The notes beneath the pieces were generated by a model that saw only the letters and a list, made by a program, of their open reading frames with translations, did no database searches and was not told the origin of the DNA. DNA of 24,271 bases from an uncultured Pelagibacteraceae bacterium (GTDB lineage Bacteria > Pseudomonadota > Alphaproteobacteria > Pelagibacterales > Pelagibacteraceae): positions 1-24,271 of the forward strand of contig CACGET010000014.1 in the NCBI GenBank assembly GCA_902572155.1, written 5' to 3'. This document shows, in pieces, positions 1 to 8,046 of the stretch. Positions within the stretch are counted from its first letter, which is position 1; each line of letters starts with the position of its first letter. A program made the position numbers and the translations under genes.

Positions 1-581
1 ATTACGATTGGGTAAGGAACTTCTTCAAACTTAGGAACTCTAACAAACTTCAATTTTTTGTTTTTCTCATCCATTTGAATATATTCAGGGGCTTCTCTTT
101 CTTTATTAGCTAATGCGATATCTATAATGGCTAGTTGTTTTGATTTATCTCTGATTTCAATAGTATCTTCCTCTTTTGCAACATAACTTCCAATATTTAC
201 TTTTTTTCCATTTACTCTTACGTGACCATGGTTAATTAGTTGTCGAGCTGAAAATATTGTAGTCGCAAATTTTGCTCTATAAATAATTGCATCTAATCTT
301 CTCTCTAATAGTCCTATCAAGTTTTCACTTGTGTCACCCTTAAGCATAACAGCTTTTTTATAAATATTTCTAAATTGTCTTTCGTTAATATTTCCATAAT
401 ACGCTTTTAATTTTTGTTTAGCCTGTAATTGAATTCCATAATCTGAAGGCTTTGAACTTCTAGTTTGACCATGTTGGCCTGGCCCATAAGCTCTAGTATT
501 AAAAGGACTTTTTGGTCTTCCCCACAGGTTTACTTTAAGTCTTCTATCTACTTTATGTTTAGAGTTTAATCTTTTTGTCAT
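1..581 (-). CDS. rpsD: 30S ribosomal protein S4 (3' end beyond window)
   Basis: S4 is a primary 16S rRNA-binding protein that starts assembly of the small-subunit body; in many bacteria it also represses its own operon. I translated 193 codons by hand from the ATG at 579-581. The N-terminus begins MTKRLNSKHKVDRRLKVNLW, followed by the family's GPGQHGQ stretch and then the S4 RNA-binding domain with RRLDAIIYRAKFA and ARQLINHGHVRVNGK at roughly residues 90-125. The frame runs open through base 1, so about a dozen C-terminal residues are missing compared with the usual ~205. The N-terminal region has no cysteines, so this is the zinc-independent (C-minus) form. It lies 40 bp after trmJ but has its own promoter (594-621), and there is no Shine-Dalgarno motif just before the ATG. 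The identification is secure. Confidence 0.97.
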   Translation of the reverse strand, partial: MTKRLNSKHKVDRRLKVNLWGRPKSPFNTRAYGPGQHGQTRSSKPSDYGIQLQAKQKLKAYYGNINERQFRNIYKKAVMLKGDTSENLIGLLERRLDAIIYRAKFATTIFSARQLINHGHVRVNGKKVNIGSYVAKEEDTIEIRDKSKQLAIIDIALANKEREAPEYIQMDEKNKKLKFVRVPKFEEVPYPIV

Positions 582-593
582 TTTATAGAGGGG

Positions 594-621
594 TTTATAG
601 ACTTACTCCTCATTTTGTCAA
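594..621 (-). promoter_or_regulatory. Sigma-70-type promoter for rpsD
   Basis: On the minus strand TTGACA (621-616), a perfect -35 hexamer, is followed by a 16-bp spacer and TATAAA (599-594), a 5/6 match to the -10 hexamer. The -35 begins directly after the TGA stop of trmJ. A start about 6-7 bp past the -10 would fall near 587, leaving a leader of only about 6 nt before the rpsD ATG at 581. This is pattern reading only, but it is the best promoter match I found in the window. Confidence 0.6.
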
Positions 622-1335
622 TCAACGTTTTCTTCCCAGACTAGCAAATACGCTTGATAATATCCGAGTTTCTTTATCTGAAAGATCCATCTTATAAAAA
701 ATATTTCTTAGGTTTTCTAACATAATAGGCTTTTTTTCTTTAGGCTTAAAAAAATTAATTTGTTCTAGATTATTAATACAAAGATTAATCATTGAGTGGA
801 TTTCTTTTTTTGAAGCTGATTTCACTTTTTTTGATTTTTTATACAGTGAAGTTTTTAGTTTTATTATACTAGCAACATATTGGGCAACAATAATCAAACT
901 GTGTGAAAGATTTAATGATTTAAACTCAGGACTTGTTGGAATTTGAAGAGTATAATTTGCATAACTTATTTCATTATTTGATAAACCCGAGGCCTCTGAG
1001 CCAAATAAAAAACTAACTTTTTTTTTAAAATCTATCTTTTTTAAATCTTCAAGATTTATGTGTTTAATATTTTTATTTCTAAATCTAGCAGATGTTGCAA
1101 TAACGTAATCAACATTTTTGACTGCTAATTCTAGATGGTTATACACTTTACTTTTGCTTATTATGTTTTTAGCACCAACTGAAGTTGCTAAAATTTTATC
1201 ATTTGGATAAATTGGTTTAGGATCAATTACAATTAGGTTTTGAAAATTAAAATTTTTTATACCTCTTGCGCATGCACCAATATTTTCTGATAATTGTGGT
1301 TTATGTAAAATAAAAGAAATATTTTTAATGGACAT
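622..1335 (-). CDS. trmJ: TrmJ-like SpoU-family RNA 2'-O-methyltransferase
   Basis: This is a SPOUT-class enzyme that uses S-adenosylmethionine to methylate a ribose 2'-OH. In the TrmJ subfamily the target is nucleotide 32 of the tRNA anticodon loop. The three family motifs are visible: ENIGACARG (residues 17-25), FGSEASGLSN (111-120) and IPTSPEFKSLNLSHSL (132-147), the last two forming the knotted SAM site. The 237-residue length and a C-terminal helical extension (about 165-237) fit TrmJ rather than the shorter TrmL. The gene starts 3 bp after the DUF1989 stop and is the last member of the cysS-cimA-DUF1989-trmJ run. The family call is strong; exact substrate position is inferred from similarity. 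Confidence 0.85.
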   Translation of the reverse strand: MSIKNISFILHKPQLSENIGACARGIKNFNFQNLIVIDPKPIYPNDKILATSVGAKNIISKSKVYNHLELAVKNVDYVIATSARFRNKNIKHINLEDLKKIDFKKKVSFLFGSEASGLSNNEISYANYTLQIPTSPEFKSLNLSHSLIIVAQYVASIIKLKTSLYKKSKKVKSASKKEIHSMINLCINNLEQINFFKPKEKKPIMLENLRNIFYKMDLSDKETRILSSVFASLGRKR

Positions 1336-1338
1336 AGA

Positions 1339-2202
1339 TTAATCAATTCCGTGATTTTGGTTATAAGATGAGGTTTTGGAAATTTTTATTTTTTCTAAAT
1401 ATTTTTGATCAACTGACCAAATTGAAACCTTTAATGGATAACATTTGGCTGCATCTGATGAATGTTCAGATCCACAATCACCTCCTGGACATGCAGATAG
1501 AACTCCTAACAAGTCTGTTTCTGCAAAAAATTCCAAATAATCTCCTGGTCTTACAGGGCTAGCTTTCATGAAATATTGTTTAGTATCGTTGGTAAACCCT
1601 GTGCACATAAAAACGTTTAAAACATCGTGAACAATTTGCTCGGCTTTTTTTAAATCTATATTTTTTTCCTTAACTAAAGCTCTTGTTAAATTTGAATGAC
1701 AACAATAATGATAATCATTTCCTGAGAGTAGTTTTGAAGTATATGGATCACACCTTGTTCCAATTACATCATGAACTGATCCTCCGTCACTGTCATATCC
1801 ATACCAATCTAATGTATCCCAAGTAATTGTAGCTAAAGATCTCAAATAAGGAAGATTGCTATACATCTTATCACCTACAGAAATATGTGTTCCATAAAGA
1901 GCTCGGGTTTTTCCTGAATAAAATTTTTCTTCTAAATTATTTAGTTGAAATAAATTTAGATCTCCAACTTGAGGCCCTTCAACACTTTCAATTCTAAAAA
2001 AATTCCCATTATTCACTTCAAAGGTCTTTGCATCCCTAGGTGCAATAATAATTTCATTACTTTTCACTAAATATTTTCTGGCTTCTAATAAAACCTCAAG
2101 ATTATCGTTTTTTAGATTAGAGTTAGGATAACAAACTACAGGTTTTGCACCTATTCTATCCTCTAAATTAAAGGGTTTTTTGGAAAATCTTTTTATTTTC
2201 AT
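1339..2202 (-). CDS. DUF1989 / urea carboxylase-associated family protein
   Basis: A 287-residue protein of the DUF1989 family. Visible family features are EGPQVGDLN (75-83), a central HDVIGTRCDPY (144-154), HYCCHSNL (165-172), a PGDYLEFFAETD segment (219-230) and the cysteine-rich end SACPGGDCG (236-244) with a further Cys at 254. These cysteines and histidines are plausible metal ligands. Some family members, named as urea carboxylase-associated proteins, are subunits of carboxyguanidine deiminase, where two paralogues act with a biotin carboxylase. Here there is a single copy and no carboxylase, allophanate hydrolase or guanidine gene nearby, so that function cannot be transferred. It sits 2 bp after cimA and 3 bp before trmJ, so it is almost certainly co-transcribed with them. 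Family membership is recognised; the reaction is unknown. Confidence 0.8.
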   Translation of the reverse strand: MKIKRFSKKPFNLEDRIGAKPVVCYPNSNLKNDNLEVLLEARKYLVKSNEIIIAPRDAKTFEVNNGNFFRIESVEGPQVGDLNLFQLNNLEEKFYSGKTRALYGTHISVGDKMYSNLPYLRSLATITWDTLDWYGYDSDGGSVHDVIGTRCDPYTSKLLSGNDYHYCCHSNLTRALVKEKNIDLKKAEQIVHDVLNVFMCTGFTNDTKQYFMKASPVRPGDYLEFFAETDLLGVLSACPGGDCGSEHSSDAAKCYPLKVSIWSVDQKYLEKIKISKTSSYNQNHGID

Positions 2203-2204
2203 TA

Positions 2205-3806
2205 TTAAATACTAGCAGGAGCATTATCTTTAAATAGTTTGTAATCTAAACTGTCTATTAAAGCCTTAAATGAAGCATCTATAATATTAGTTGAAACACC
2301 TATCGTAAACCAATTCTTTCCTTTTGAGTCTGTACTTTCAATCGAAACTCTAGTTACAGCTTCTGTACCTGTATTTAAAATTCGAACTTTATAATCAACT
2401 AGTTTAAGATCTTTAAGATATTCTGAGTATTTCTCTAATCGGTCTACATTTTGTCTAATAGCATTGTCTAAAGCGTTAACCGGCCCATTACCTTCACCTT
2501 CACAGATAATTTTTTCACCATCAACCTCTAACTGAGCTTTAGCTGATGATACAATTTCCCCTAAAGAATTTTTCTTAACAGATACGTCATACTCGTTAAT
2601 TGAAATATATCTTGGTATTTCCCCAATTATTCTTCTTGCTAATAATTCAAATGAAGCATCTGCACCATCATAGCTATAGCCTATGAACTCTCTATCTTTA
2701 ACTTCATTTAAAAGTTTTTTGATTTTTGGATCGTTCTCTTCTATATCAATATTAATTGTTTTTAATCTTGAGATTATATTTGATTTGCCAGATTGATCTG
2801 AGATAACTATGTTCCTTGTGTTACCAACATCTTCAGGTTTAATATGCTCATAAGTTTTTGGATCCTTTTGAACCGCAGATACATGTAAACCTCCTTTATG
2901 AGAAAATGCAGCTGCACCCACATAAGGTAAATGTTTATTTGGTTTTCTATTCAATATTTCATCCAATAACCTTGAACACTGAGTTAGGTTTTTAATATTT
3001 TCAGATTTTATATTTAACTCAAATTTAGTGGAAAAATCATTTTTTAAAAAAAAAGTTGGAATTAGAGACATTAAGTTCGCATTTCCACATCTCTCCCCTA
3101 ATCCATTAATTGTTCCTTGGACTTGTCTCGCCCCTGACATAACAGCTGCTAAAGAATTACTAACTGCATTGCCAGTGTCATTATGTGCATGAATACCTAG
3201 ATTATTTCCTGGTATTATTTTTATTACTTCAGAAACAATTTTCGTAATTTCATGAGGTAGTGTTCCGCCATTAGTATCACACAACACAACCCACCTAGCT
3301 CCTTGATCATAAGCAGCTTTAATACATTCAATTGCATAATTTGGATTTGCTTTATACCCATCAAAAAAATGTTCTGCATCAAACATAAATTCTTTCTTCG
3401 CTTTTATAAAATGTTTTGCACTTTCCTTTATATTTTCTAAATTTTCTTCGTTAGAAATCTCTAAAGCTATATCAACATGAAAATCCCAGGATTTCCCAAC
3501 CAAACACACCGCTGAGGTATTGGCATTTAGTAAAGCAGATAAGCCAGTATCATTATCAGCGCTTCGACCAGGCCTTTTAGTCATTCCAAAACTAGTCAAT
3601 TTTGCATTTTTATATTTATGATTTTTTTGAAAAAACTCAGTATCTGTTGGGTTAGCCCCTGGCCAACCTCCTTCAATATAATCAACACCTAAATTATCTA
3701 GTGCATTAGCAATTTTTTCTTTATCTTCTACAGAAAAATCTACACCTTGAGTTTGCGCGCCATCTCTTAATGTTGTGTCAAAAATATATAATCTATCTTT
3801 ACTCAT
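2205..3806 (-). CDS. cimA: (R)-citramalate synthase
   Basis: CimA condenses acetyl-CoA with pyruvate to give citramalate, the first step of the threonine-independent route to 2-oxobutyrate and isoleucine. The 533-residue protein has the HMGL-like TIM barrel with FDTTLRDGAQ (9-18), HAHND (206-210, metal-binding histidines) and NGLGERCGN (234-242). A C-terminal LeuA-type allosteric domain (about 400-530) normally binds isoleucine in this family. The FDTTLRDGAQTQGVDFS start and the ~530-residue length place it in the long CimA subfamily rather than with 2-isopropylmalate synthase. Its ATG overlaps the cysS stop by 4 bp (ATGA), suggesting translational coupling, and it leads into the DUF1989 gene with a 2-bp gap. 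Confidence 0.92.
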   Translation of the reverse strand: MSKDRLYIFDTTLRDGAQTQGVDFSVEDKEKIANALDNLGVDYIEGGWPGANPTDTEFFQKNHKYKNAKLTSFGMTKRPGRSADNDTGLSALLNANTSAVCLVGKSWDFHVDIALEISNEENLENIKESAKHFIKAKKEFMFDAEHFFDGYKANPNYAIECIKAAYDQGARWVVLCDTNGGTLPHEITKIVSEVIKIIPGNNLGIHAHNDTGNAVSNSLAAVMSGARQVQGTINGLGERCGNANLMSLIPTFFLKNDFSTKFELNIKSENIKNLTQCSRLLDEILNRKPNKHLPYVGAAAFSHKGGLHVSAVQKDPKTYEHIKPEDVGNTRNIVISDQSGKSNIISRLKTINIDIEENDPKIKKLLNEVKDREFIGYSYDGADASFELLARRIIGEIPRYISINEYDVSVKKNSLGEIVSSAKAQLEVDGEKIICEGEGNGPVNALDNAIRQNVDRLEKYSEYLKDLKLVDYKVRILNTGTEAVTRVSIESTDSKGKNWFTIGVSTNIIDASFKALIDSLDYKLFKDNAPASI

Positions 3807-5152
3807 CTAGCTTTCCAATTTGTTTTACCATCTTTATCTTCTATTAAAACACCTTTGTCCAAAAGTTCATCTCTAATTTTATCAGCTTCCTCATAATCTT
3901 TATTGGCTCTAGCAATATTTCTTTTTTCTATCATAGATAAAATTTCAGTTTCGTTAATGGAGATTTGGTCTTTTCTTAAGCTTAACCAGCTTTCCTTAGT
4001 TTCGTTTAAAAGACCTATGAATTGACAAGCTGAGATAAATAGCTTTTTATCATCAATAGATCCTTTTTGTGCTTTTTCATAAAGATTATGTAAATTTGCA
4101 ATATAACCTGGAGTATTTAGGTCATCAAAAAGAGGTTTTAATATTTCAATTGGAATAATAATTTGTTCATCGATTGATTGATAAACATTATACCATTTAT
4201 TTATCGTACTATTACAATCCTTTAATAATTTATCATTCCAGTCTAGTGGTTGTCTGTAATGAGCACTAATGAGAGCTAATCTTAAAACTTGACCACTTAT
4301 TTTTTTTTTAAAATCTTTTATCTTAAGAATATTACCTTGAGATTTTGCCATTTTTTCATTTGACATACTAATAAATGCATTATGCACCCAATAAGTTGCC
4401 AATGTATTTGTATTATTTGCACATCTTGATTGTGCAATTTCATTTTCATGATGAGGAAAAAGTAAATCAATTCCTCCTCCATGGACATCAAACTCATTTC
4501 CTAAAAATTTCTTTGACATTGCTGAACATTCTAAATGCCAACCAGGTCTTCCTTTTCCCCAAGGAGAGTCCCATGCAGGTTCATTTTCTTTGGAAGGTTT
4601 CCATAAAACAAAATCTTCGGTACTTTTTTTATTATCACTGACTTCAATTCTTGATCCAGCTATTAGTTCCTCTAATCTTTTATTAGATAGTTGACCGTAA
4701 TCATTAAATTTTTTAACCTCAAAATAAACATGCTGATTACTTTCGTAAGCAAAACCATTTTTTATTAGCTCTAAGATCATATCTATCATTTCATTAATAT
4801 GATCAGTTGCTTTTGGTTCTTGACTGGGACTTTCGCAATTTAAAAACTTACAATCCTCATGGAAATTCTTAATAACATTTTCAGTTAAATTCGAGATAGA
4901 TATTTTTTTTTCTTGTGAAGATTTTATAATCTTATCATCTATATCAGTAATATTTCTTACATAAGTGACTAGAGGAAATTTATTTTTTAGTATTTTGAAC
5001 AAAATATCAAAAACTACGATTGGTCTGGCATTTCCGATATGAGGATCATCATAAACTGTTGGACCACAAACATACATGCCTACATTATTTTCATTTTTAG
5101 GAATGAATTTCTCTTTTTTATTAGTGAGATTATTTGTTAAAAAAATATCCAT
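3803..5152 (-). CDS. cysS: Cysteinyl-tRNA synthetase
   Basis: This cytoplasmic class I aminoacyl-tRNA synthetase charges tRNA-Cys. The HIGH signature appears as HIGN (38-41) and the KMSKS loop as KMAKS (267-271). The zinc site that selects cysteine is complete: C29 in CGPTVYD, C209 in WHLECSAM, and H234 and E238 in HHENE. At 449 residues it is close to the usual ~460, with a short C-terminal anticodon-binding region. It is the first gene of the cysS-cimA-DUF1989-trmJ run and overlaps cimA by 4 bp. A small inverted repeat (5182-5199) and a 51-bp gap separate it from nadE upstream. Confidence 0.97.
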   Translation of the reverse strand: MDIFLTNNLTNKKEKFIPKNENNVGMYVCGPTVYDDPHIGNARPIVVFDILFKILKNKFPLVTYVRNITDIDDKIIKSSQEKKISISNLTENVIKNFHEDCKFLNCESPSQEPKATDHINEMIDMILELIKNGFAYESNQHVYFEVKKFNDYGQLSNKRLEELIAGSRIEVSDNKKSTEDFVLWKPSKENEPAWDSPWGKGRPGWHLECSAMSKKFLGNEFDVHGGGIDLLFPHHENEIAQSRCANNTNTLATYWVHNAFISMSNEKMAKSQGNILKIKDFKKKISGQVLRLALISAHYRQPLDWNDKLLKDCNSTINKWYNVYQSIDEQIIIPIEILKPLFDDLNTPGYIANLHNLYEKAQKGSIDDKKLFISACQFIGLLNETKESWLSLRKDQISINETEILSMIEKRNIARANKDYEEADKIRDELLDKGVLIEDKDGKTNWKAR

Positions 5153-5181
5153 ATCTATAATTTTAGAAATATACTTAATTT

Positions 5182-5199
5182 TTAGATTTGTGAATCTAA
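5182..5199 (-). repeat. Perfect 7-bp inverted repeat after nadE
   Basis: TTAGATT (5182-5188) and AATCTAA (5193-5199) form a perfect 7-bp stem with a 4-nt loop, starting 4 nt past the nadE stop codon and about 30 bp ahead of cysS. On the minus strand it is followed by AAAATTAAG rather than a run of T, so it is not a standard intrinsic terminator. It may be a weak 3'-end or processing hairpin between nadE and cysS. Confidence 0.4.
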
Positions 5200-5203
5200 T
5201 TGA

Positions 5204-5941
5204 TTAATTTGGAATTTTGCACACTGGAATAGGGTCCATTTTATGCAAATTTTGTTTTCTTATTTTTTCGTATTCTGCTCTATTAGTGGAATTAGGGTTG
5301 TTCATGGCCTCTTCTAATTCATTATATTTTAAACCTAATTGCCCCTCATCTGTTCTACCATCATCCCATAATCCATCAGTTGGAGCTGCATTGATAATTT
5401 CATCTAAAATATTTAACTCTTTTCCAAGCTCCCAAACTTCAGTTTTGCTACAATCAGCAATTGGTGAAATATCAACTCCACCGTCACCATATTTTGTATA
5501 AAAACCTACTCCAAAGTCTTCTACTTTATTTCCAGTTCCAACTACAATTCCTTTATTGGCTGCAGCTACTTGATAAAGAGTAGTCATTCTTAATCTTGCT
5601 CTTGAATTAGCAAAACCATGCTCATTATCGAAATTTGATAAACTATGACTAAAAGCTCTAAATAACTCATCTAAATTAATTGTATGAGCTTCGACATTTT
5701 TAAATTTTTTTAGCAGCCACTCTTGATGTTTCAAACTCAAATCATGTTGAAACGATTTTTGTTTTATTGGCATTGACAATACAATCGTTTTTAAACCAGT
5801 CATAGCACTTAAAGTGCTGGATACAGAAGAGTCTATACCTCCAGATATTCCAATCACAAGTGATTGTGCTTTACTTGGCATATTATCTACATATGCTTTA
5901 ATCCAACTTGAAATAAAATTTTTTTTTTCTGCGGCTAACAT
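5204..5941 (-). CDS. nadE: NAD synthetase, ammonia-dependent type
   Basis: NadE makes NAD from nicotinate adenine dinucleotide, ATP and ammonia, the last step of NAD synthesis. The 245-residue protein is a single N-type ATP pyrophosphatase domain. The PP-loop is SGGIDSS (33-39), and the conserved block from GTGNKVEDFGVGFYTKYGDG to SPIADCSKTEVW spans about residues 135-172. PTDGLWDDGRTDEGQLG carries the late conserved acidic residues. There is no N-terminal nitrilase-like glutaminase domain, so it must use free ammonia or a partner. It lies 38 bp downstream of the DAHP synthase gene on the same strand. Confidence 0.93.
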   Translation of the reverse strand: MLAAEKKNFISSWIKAYVDNMPSKAQSLVIGISGGIDSSVSSTLSAMTGLKTIVLSMPIKQKSFQHDLSLKHQEWLLKKFKNVEAHTINLDELFRAFSHSLSNFDNEHGFANSRARLRMTTLYQVAAANKGIVVGTGNKVEDFGVGFYTKYGDGGVDISPIADCSKTEVWELGKELNILDEIINAAPTDGLWDDGRTDEGQLGLKYNELEEAMNNPNSTNRAEYEKIRKQNLHKMDPIPVCKIPN

Positions 5942-5979
5942 GATTCTAATTTAGTAATTAAATAATTAAAAACAATGGC

Positions 5980-7359
5980 TTAAGATGCCGCTTGAATTGC
6001 ATCTTTAGAATATCTGCTATTCTTTTTAATCTCGTCTGAAATTAAAAAAGCTAATTCTAAAGCCTGATTTGCATTTAATCTCGGATCACAATGAGTATGA
6101 TATCTAGAAGATAAGTCTTTATCAGATATTTTTTGTGCTCCACCAGTACATTCTGTAACATTTTGGCCTGTTAATTCAATATGAAGACCCCCTGCATAAC
6201 TACCTTCGCTTTGATGACATGCAAATACATTCTTAACTTCTTTAACAACACTATTAAAAGGTCTTGTTTTAAATCCAGTAGTAGCTTTAATTGTGTTTCC
6301 ATGACATGGATCGCAAGACCAAATTACATTTAAGCCTTCTTTTTTGATGGCTCTAATTAGTTTAGGTAAATGTTTTGAAACATTATCTGCACCAAACCTT
6401 GAAATTAATGTAATTTTACCTTTTTCATTTTTTGGGTTGATTTTATTACACAAGTTTATTAAGTCCTCTGCTTTAAGAGTTGGCCCACACTTGATGCCAA
6501 TTGGATTTTCTATTCCTCTACAAAACTCAACATGACCACCATCTAGTTGTCTAGTCCTATCTCCAATCCAAACAAAATGAGCTGAAGTATCGTGATTTTC
6601 TCCAGTGGTAGAGTCTGTCCTGGTCATAGCCTCTTCAAATGGTAACAATAATGCTTCATGAGAGGTCCAAAAGTTAACAGTGTATAGTCTATTATTAAAA
6701 TCAGAAGTTATACCACAGGCCTCCATAAACGCTAAGGCATCTGCAATTTTATCTTCAAGTTCTTTGAATCTTTTTGTTTCAGGTGTTTTTTTTATATAAT
6801 CTAAATTCCATAGATGAACTTTATTTAAATCAGCAAATCCTCCTTTAGAAAAAGCTCTTATTAAGTTTAATGTAGCAGCTGATTGAGAGTAAGCTCTAAA
6901 CAATCTTTTTGGATCGGGAATTCTTGATTTTTTATCAAACTCTATACCATTTATATTGTCACCTAAATAACTTGGAAGTTCAACTCCATCTTTTACTTCT
7001 GTAGGAGCACTTCTTGGCTTTGAAAATTGTCCAGCTATTCTTCCTAACTTTACTACAGGCAATGAAGCTGAGTAAGTTAAAACTAATGACATTTGAAGTA
7101 ATAACTTGAAAGTATCTCTTATATTGTCAGGATGAAATTCTGCAAAACTTTCAGCACAATCACCACCTTGTAATAAAAATGCTTTACCATCTACAACATC
7201 TGCAAGTTGAGATTTTAGATGTCTTGTTTCTCCTGCAAAAACTAATGGAGGATAATTTTTTATCTTATCTAAGACCATGTTTAACAAATCTTTATCCGGA
7301 TATTCCGGTATGTGTTTTACAGGGTATTTTTTCCAACTATTTGTTTTCCAATTTTTCAT
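5980..7359 (-). CDS. Class II (plant-type) DAHP synthase
   Basis: This is 3-deoxy-7-phosphoheptulonate synthase, which joins phosphoenolpyruvate and erythrose 4-phosphate in the first step of the shikimate pathway. The class II type is shown by QGGDCAESF (64-72, with the metal-binding Cys), GRIAGQFSKPRS (106-117), WIGDRTRQLDGGHVEFCRG, GIKCGP, WSCDPCHGNT and the late GGLHIELTGQNVTECTGG block. I chose the ATG at 7359 (459 residues). An upstream TTG at 7365 is in frame, but AGG lies about 6 nt before the ATG and leaves no room for the TTG. A roughly 90-bp gap separates it from dhaL, so it probably has its own promoter; I could not pick out a convincing one. Confidence 0.94.
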   Translation of the reverse strand: MKNWKTNSWKKYPVKHIPEYPDKDLLNMVLDKIKNYPPLVFAGETRHLKSQLADVVDGKAFLLQGGDCAESFAEFHPDNIRDTFKLLLQMSLVLTYSASLPVVKLGRIAGQFSKPRSAPTEVKDGVELPSYLGDNINGIEFDKKSRIPDPKRLFRAYSQSAATLNLIRAFSKGGFADLNKVHLWNLDYIKKTPETKRFKELEDKIADALAFMEACGITSDFNNRLYTVNFWTSHEALLLPFEEAMTRTDSTTGENHDTSAHFVWIGDRTRQLDGGHVEFCRGIENPIGIKCGPTLKAEDLINLCNKINPKNEKGKITLISRFGADNVSKHLPKLIRAIKKEGLNVIWSCDPCHGNTIKATTGFKTRPFNSVVKEVKNVFACHQSEGSYAGGLHIELTGQNVTECTGGAQKISDKDLSSRYHTHCDPRLNANQALELAFLISDEIKKNSRYSKDAIQAAS

Positions 7360-7448
7360 ATTCAACCTGAAAGTGTTTTAACAGACTTTTATGTATATTC
7401 AACTCTTCTGATAATTTTTATACAATATTAATAAATAGCTTATATTCA

Positions 7449-8045
7449 TTAAAAACCCTCAACTAACTTACAAAGGGCTAACATACCTGGATCATCAAAA
7501 TCTCTAGTTTTTTCATCAAACATTCTTGCTCTACCAATCAAAATTTTTTTTCCTTTAAAATTTTCTAATGCTTCTTTTGTAGCTGTTTTAAAAATTTCAT
7601 TATATTTGATGTTATCCTTTGTTTCACTAATTTTATTTAATATTAAATCTAAAGTATCTAATATTGTTTTATCTCCATAATTAGTTTTTCCTCTCTCTTT
7701 AATTGTTATTATACATATTTCAAAAATTTCAATTACATTACTGTGTGTTAAAAATTTTTTACCTTTTAAAGATTTTGAGATATTCATTAAACAAAATGCT
7801 ACAAGGGTACCAAAACTAGATCCAGATTTTTTTACAAATGCTTGAGAACAAATCATAAAATTATGTCCCAAATCATCGGTAAAATTATCTTTATTGTTTA
7901 ATATTTCTTGAAGTCCATTTTGAATGGTAATACCTAAATCACCATCTCCAATTTTCCCATCTGCCTCATTAAAATCATTATAATATTTTTTCGATTTAAT
8001 AAACAATTCATCAAAAATTTTTATCATTTCAATTTTATTAAACAT
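7449..8045 (-). CDS. dhaL: Dihydroxyacetone kinase, ADP/ATP-binding subunit DhaL
   Basis: DhaL is the nucleotide-binding (DAK2 domain) subunit of dihydroxyacetone kinase. The 198-residue protein carries DGKIGDGDLG (29-38), whose aspartates coordinate Mg-nucleotide, followed by the SGSSFGTLVAF helix region (about 74-84), YGDKTILDTL (about 125-134) and a C-terminal DDPG. It starts 1 bp after the dhaK stop, so the two are surely co-translated. In PTS-type systems DhaL holds ADP that is rephosphorylated by DhaM. No DhaM, EI or HPr gene is present in this window, so whether this pair uses ATP directly or a distant DhaM is open. Confidence 0.87.
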   Translation of the reverse strand: MFNKIEMIKIFDELFIKSKKYYNDFNEADGKIGDGDLGITIQNGLQEILNNKDNFTDDLGHNFMICSQAFVKKSGSSFGTLVAFCLMNISKSLKGKKFLTHSNVIEIFEICIITIKERGKTNYGDKTILDTLDLILNKISETKDNIKYNEIFKTATKEALENFKGKKILIGRARMFDEKTRDFDDPGMLALCKLVEGF

Positions 8046-8046
8046 C

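Noticed and set aside
5182..5199. Calling the nadE-cysS hairpin an intrinsic terminator
   Set aside because: The stem is AT-rich and no T-run follows on the minus strand.
7360..7365. TTG start for DAHP synthase two codons before the ATG
   Set aside because: The AGG motif overlaps or abuts the TTG but is well spaced for the ATG at 7359.
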